The notes under the pieces: model-generated
The model's database searches: none
What the model was told of the DNA's origin: nothing
The model's input: the letters and a program-made list of their open reading frames with translations, nothing else
Made by a program: the position numbers and the translations under genes
In this document: piece after piece, positions 63,032 through 64,000 of the stretch
Layout: the number at the start of each line of letters is the position of its first letter
Position numbering within the stretch: the stretch's first letter is position 1
Assembly: GCA_041662445.1 (NCBI GenBank)
Contig: JBAZSL010000001.1
Span: 1 to 64,000 of the forward strand
Length of the DNA: 64,000 bases
Direction: 5' to 3'
Source of the DNA: UASB124 sp041662445
GTDB lineage: Bacteria > Babelota > Babeliae > Babelales > RVW-14

Positions 63032-64000
63032 ATGAAGTTCACGACTCTTACCAGAATTATATCTGTTATCCTTACATGTTTCATCGTTATTGGTGCTCTT
63101 GTTGCGATGAAGAAAGAAGAAGCGCCACAAACAAAAGAAGAGCGATTGATAGAAGCAGCCAAACGTGGGGATCGAACAAAAATTGATGCTCTTCTTTTTG
63201 CTAAAGAAGTTGCAGATAGGCCCAATATTAACGCCATAGATGCAGAAGGCATGACCGCTTTTTTGTGGGTGGCACGTAATGGGAAAAATGTTCTGATGGA
63301 TCTCTTAGAAGGTGCTCATGGAACACTTAAAACCAACATGCGTGGCAAAGATGGAGCAACAGCTCTTATCCTTGCATCAGAAAATGGGCATGCTTCTTTA
63401 ATCGAAACACTCATCACTAGTTTTGACCAAGACATTAACGCAAGAGACAACAACGATAACACGGCGCTTATGAAAGCGGCTATGAATGGGCACCTTTCTG
63501 TTGTAAGTATTTTAATCGATAAGGACGCTAACCCCAATCTGAAAAATTCTGATGGACTGACTGCGTTGATGGCAGCAGCCAAGAATGGTCAAGAAAAAGT
63601 CGTTCAATACTTGGTTGATTCTGGGCTCGTCAACATCGATGAACAAGGTGCAGAAGGCCGAACCGCACTTATGTTGGCAGCTATGAATAAATACCCTGCA
63701 GTAGTCGCTATTCTTCTTAAAGCTGGTGCGCTCTGGGAACTGTGTGACAAAACAGGATTAACGGTGCTTGATATAGCCAAAAATGATCTAGAAATGGGCA
63801 AACTTATCCAAGCGGCGATTGAAGCAAGAAAACAACGGCAAGAACAAGCCATGGATAGCCTGCGCCGCTACAGAAATCTGATTATGATCATGGAATATGG
63901 TGGTGAAATTTTAGATAATAATAACGCAGCAATTCTTGATCTCATCGCTGCACTTCAACAACCATGTGCTTTTATTCTTATTCCAGCGCCACTATGGGAC
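63032..64000 (+). CDS. Giant exported ankyrin protein (copy 3), cut by the window end
   Basis: The frame is open for 323 codons up to the last base. A signal-like start (LTRIISVILTCFIVIGALVAM) leads into at least five ankyrin repeats (for example GATALILASENGHASLIETL, NTALMKAAMNGHLSVVSIL, LTALMAAAKNGQEKVVQYL, and RTALMLAAMNKYPAVVAIL). Then RRYRNLIMIMEYGGEIL and QQPCAFILIPAPLWD match the start of the core module of copies 1 and 2 (YRNLI...ELWDYF and YRNLI...AMWDYF). It therefore belongs to the same family. It has more N-terminal repeats than the others. The rest lies outside the window. Confidence 0.8.
   Translation, partial: MKFTTLTRIISVILTCFIVIGALVAMKKEEAPQTKEERLIEAAKRGDRTKIDALLFAKEVADRPNINAIDAEGMTAFLWVARNGKNVLMDLLEGAHGTLKTNMRGKDGATALILASENGHASLIETLITSFDQDINARDNNDNTALMKAAMNGHLSVVSILIDKDANPNLKNSDGLTALMAAAKNGQEKVVQYLVDSGLVNIDEQGAEGRTALMLAAMNKYPAVVAILLKAGALWELCDKTGLTVLDIAKNDLEMGKLIQAAIEARKQRQEQAMDSLRRYRNLIMIMEYGGEILDNNNAAILDLIAALQQPCAFILIPAPLWD

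Overview
The window looks like a chromosome segment of a host-associated Gram-negative bacterium, most probably a member of the Dependentiae/Babeliae (TM6) type. This assignment is inferred from gene content, not from a marker tree. Pointers are a Pal lipoprotein and many Sec signal peptides (Gram-negative envelope), GatB, widely scattered housekeeping genes without large metabolic operons, many secreted proteins of unknown function, ankyrin-repeat proteins, and a secreted protein with a eukaryote-type RING-H2 finger. No rRNA or CRISPR was seen, and only one tRNA (Gly-GCC, 38690-38764).

Layout. 1-11.6 kb: aspS, thioredoxin, a periplasmic Hsp20-like protein, MGMT, the secreted RING protein, ArfB, NIF3, a secreted lipase-like protein, a 5'-nucleotidase and small secreted unknowns; a repeat-rich gap lies at 3246-3658. 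11.6-17.2 kb: PHP phosphatase, two DUF4143-type AAA ATPases and a MazEF-like toxin-antitoxin pair. 17.2-31.9 kb: hisS-rarA-ABC-F on the minus strand, pal, rng, gatB, and a five-gene minus-strand cluster (coiled-coil protein, ferredoxin, acyl-CoA ligase, CNNM/CorC-like protein, secreted hydrolase). 32-42.3 kb: clostripain-like peptidase, two Nudix genes, transketolase carrying an in-frame palindromic repeat, a glycosyltransferase-like protein, tRNA-Gly, jag-mnmE and a C39-like peptidase. 42.3-51.5 kb: clpB, a membrane-anchored NDK homologue lacking the catalytic His, an M16 peptidase whose 3' end holds a histone H1-like internal gene with its own Shine-Dalgarno, an LPLAT and priA. 51.5-56.2 kb: an IS200-type element, a Nudix gene, a lipoprotein followed by two tandem secreted tyrosine phosphatases, DUF5674 and a secreted paralogue of the 14.6-kb gene. 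56.2-64 kb: three consecutive paralogous giant ankyrin proteins (the last cut by the window end).

The strongest candidate for an undescribed system is this last array: secreted proteins with ankyrin repeats on both sides of a large shared core. The core carries an invariant Gly-His-Gly after a beta-strand-like segment and an invariant Thr-Cys-His after a second one, as expected for a caspase-like (clan CD) cysteine peptidase. Together with the RING protein, the tyrosine phosphatases and the clostripain homologue it suggests a secreted effector set that could act on a eukaryotic host; that role is inference.

Many starts were moved downstream of the longest reading frame because a Shine-Dalgarno sits in front of the internal start.
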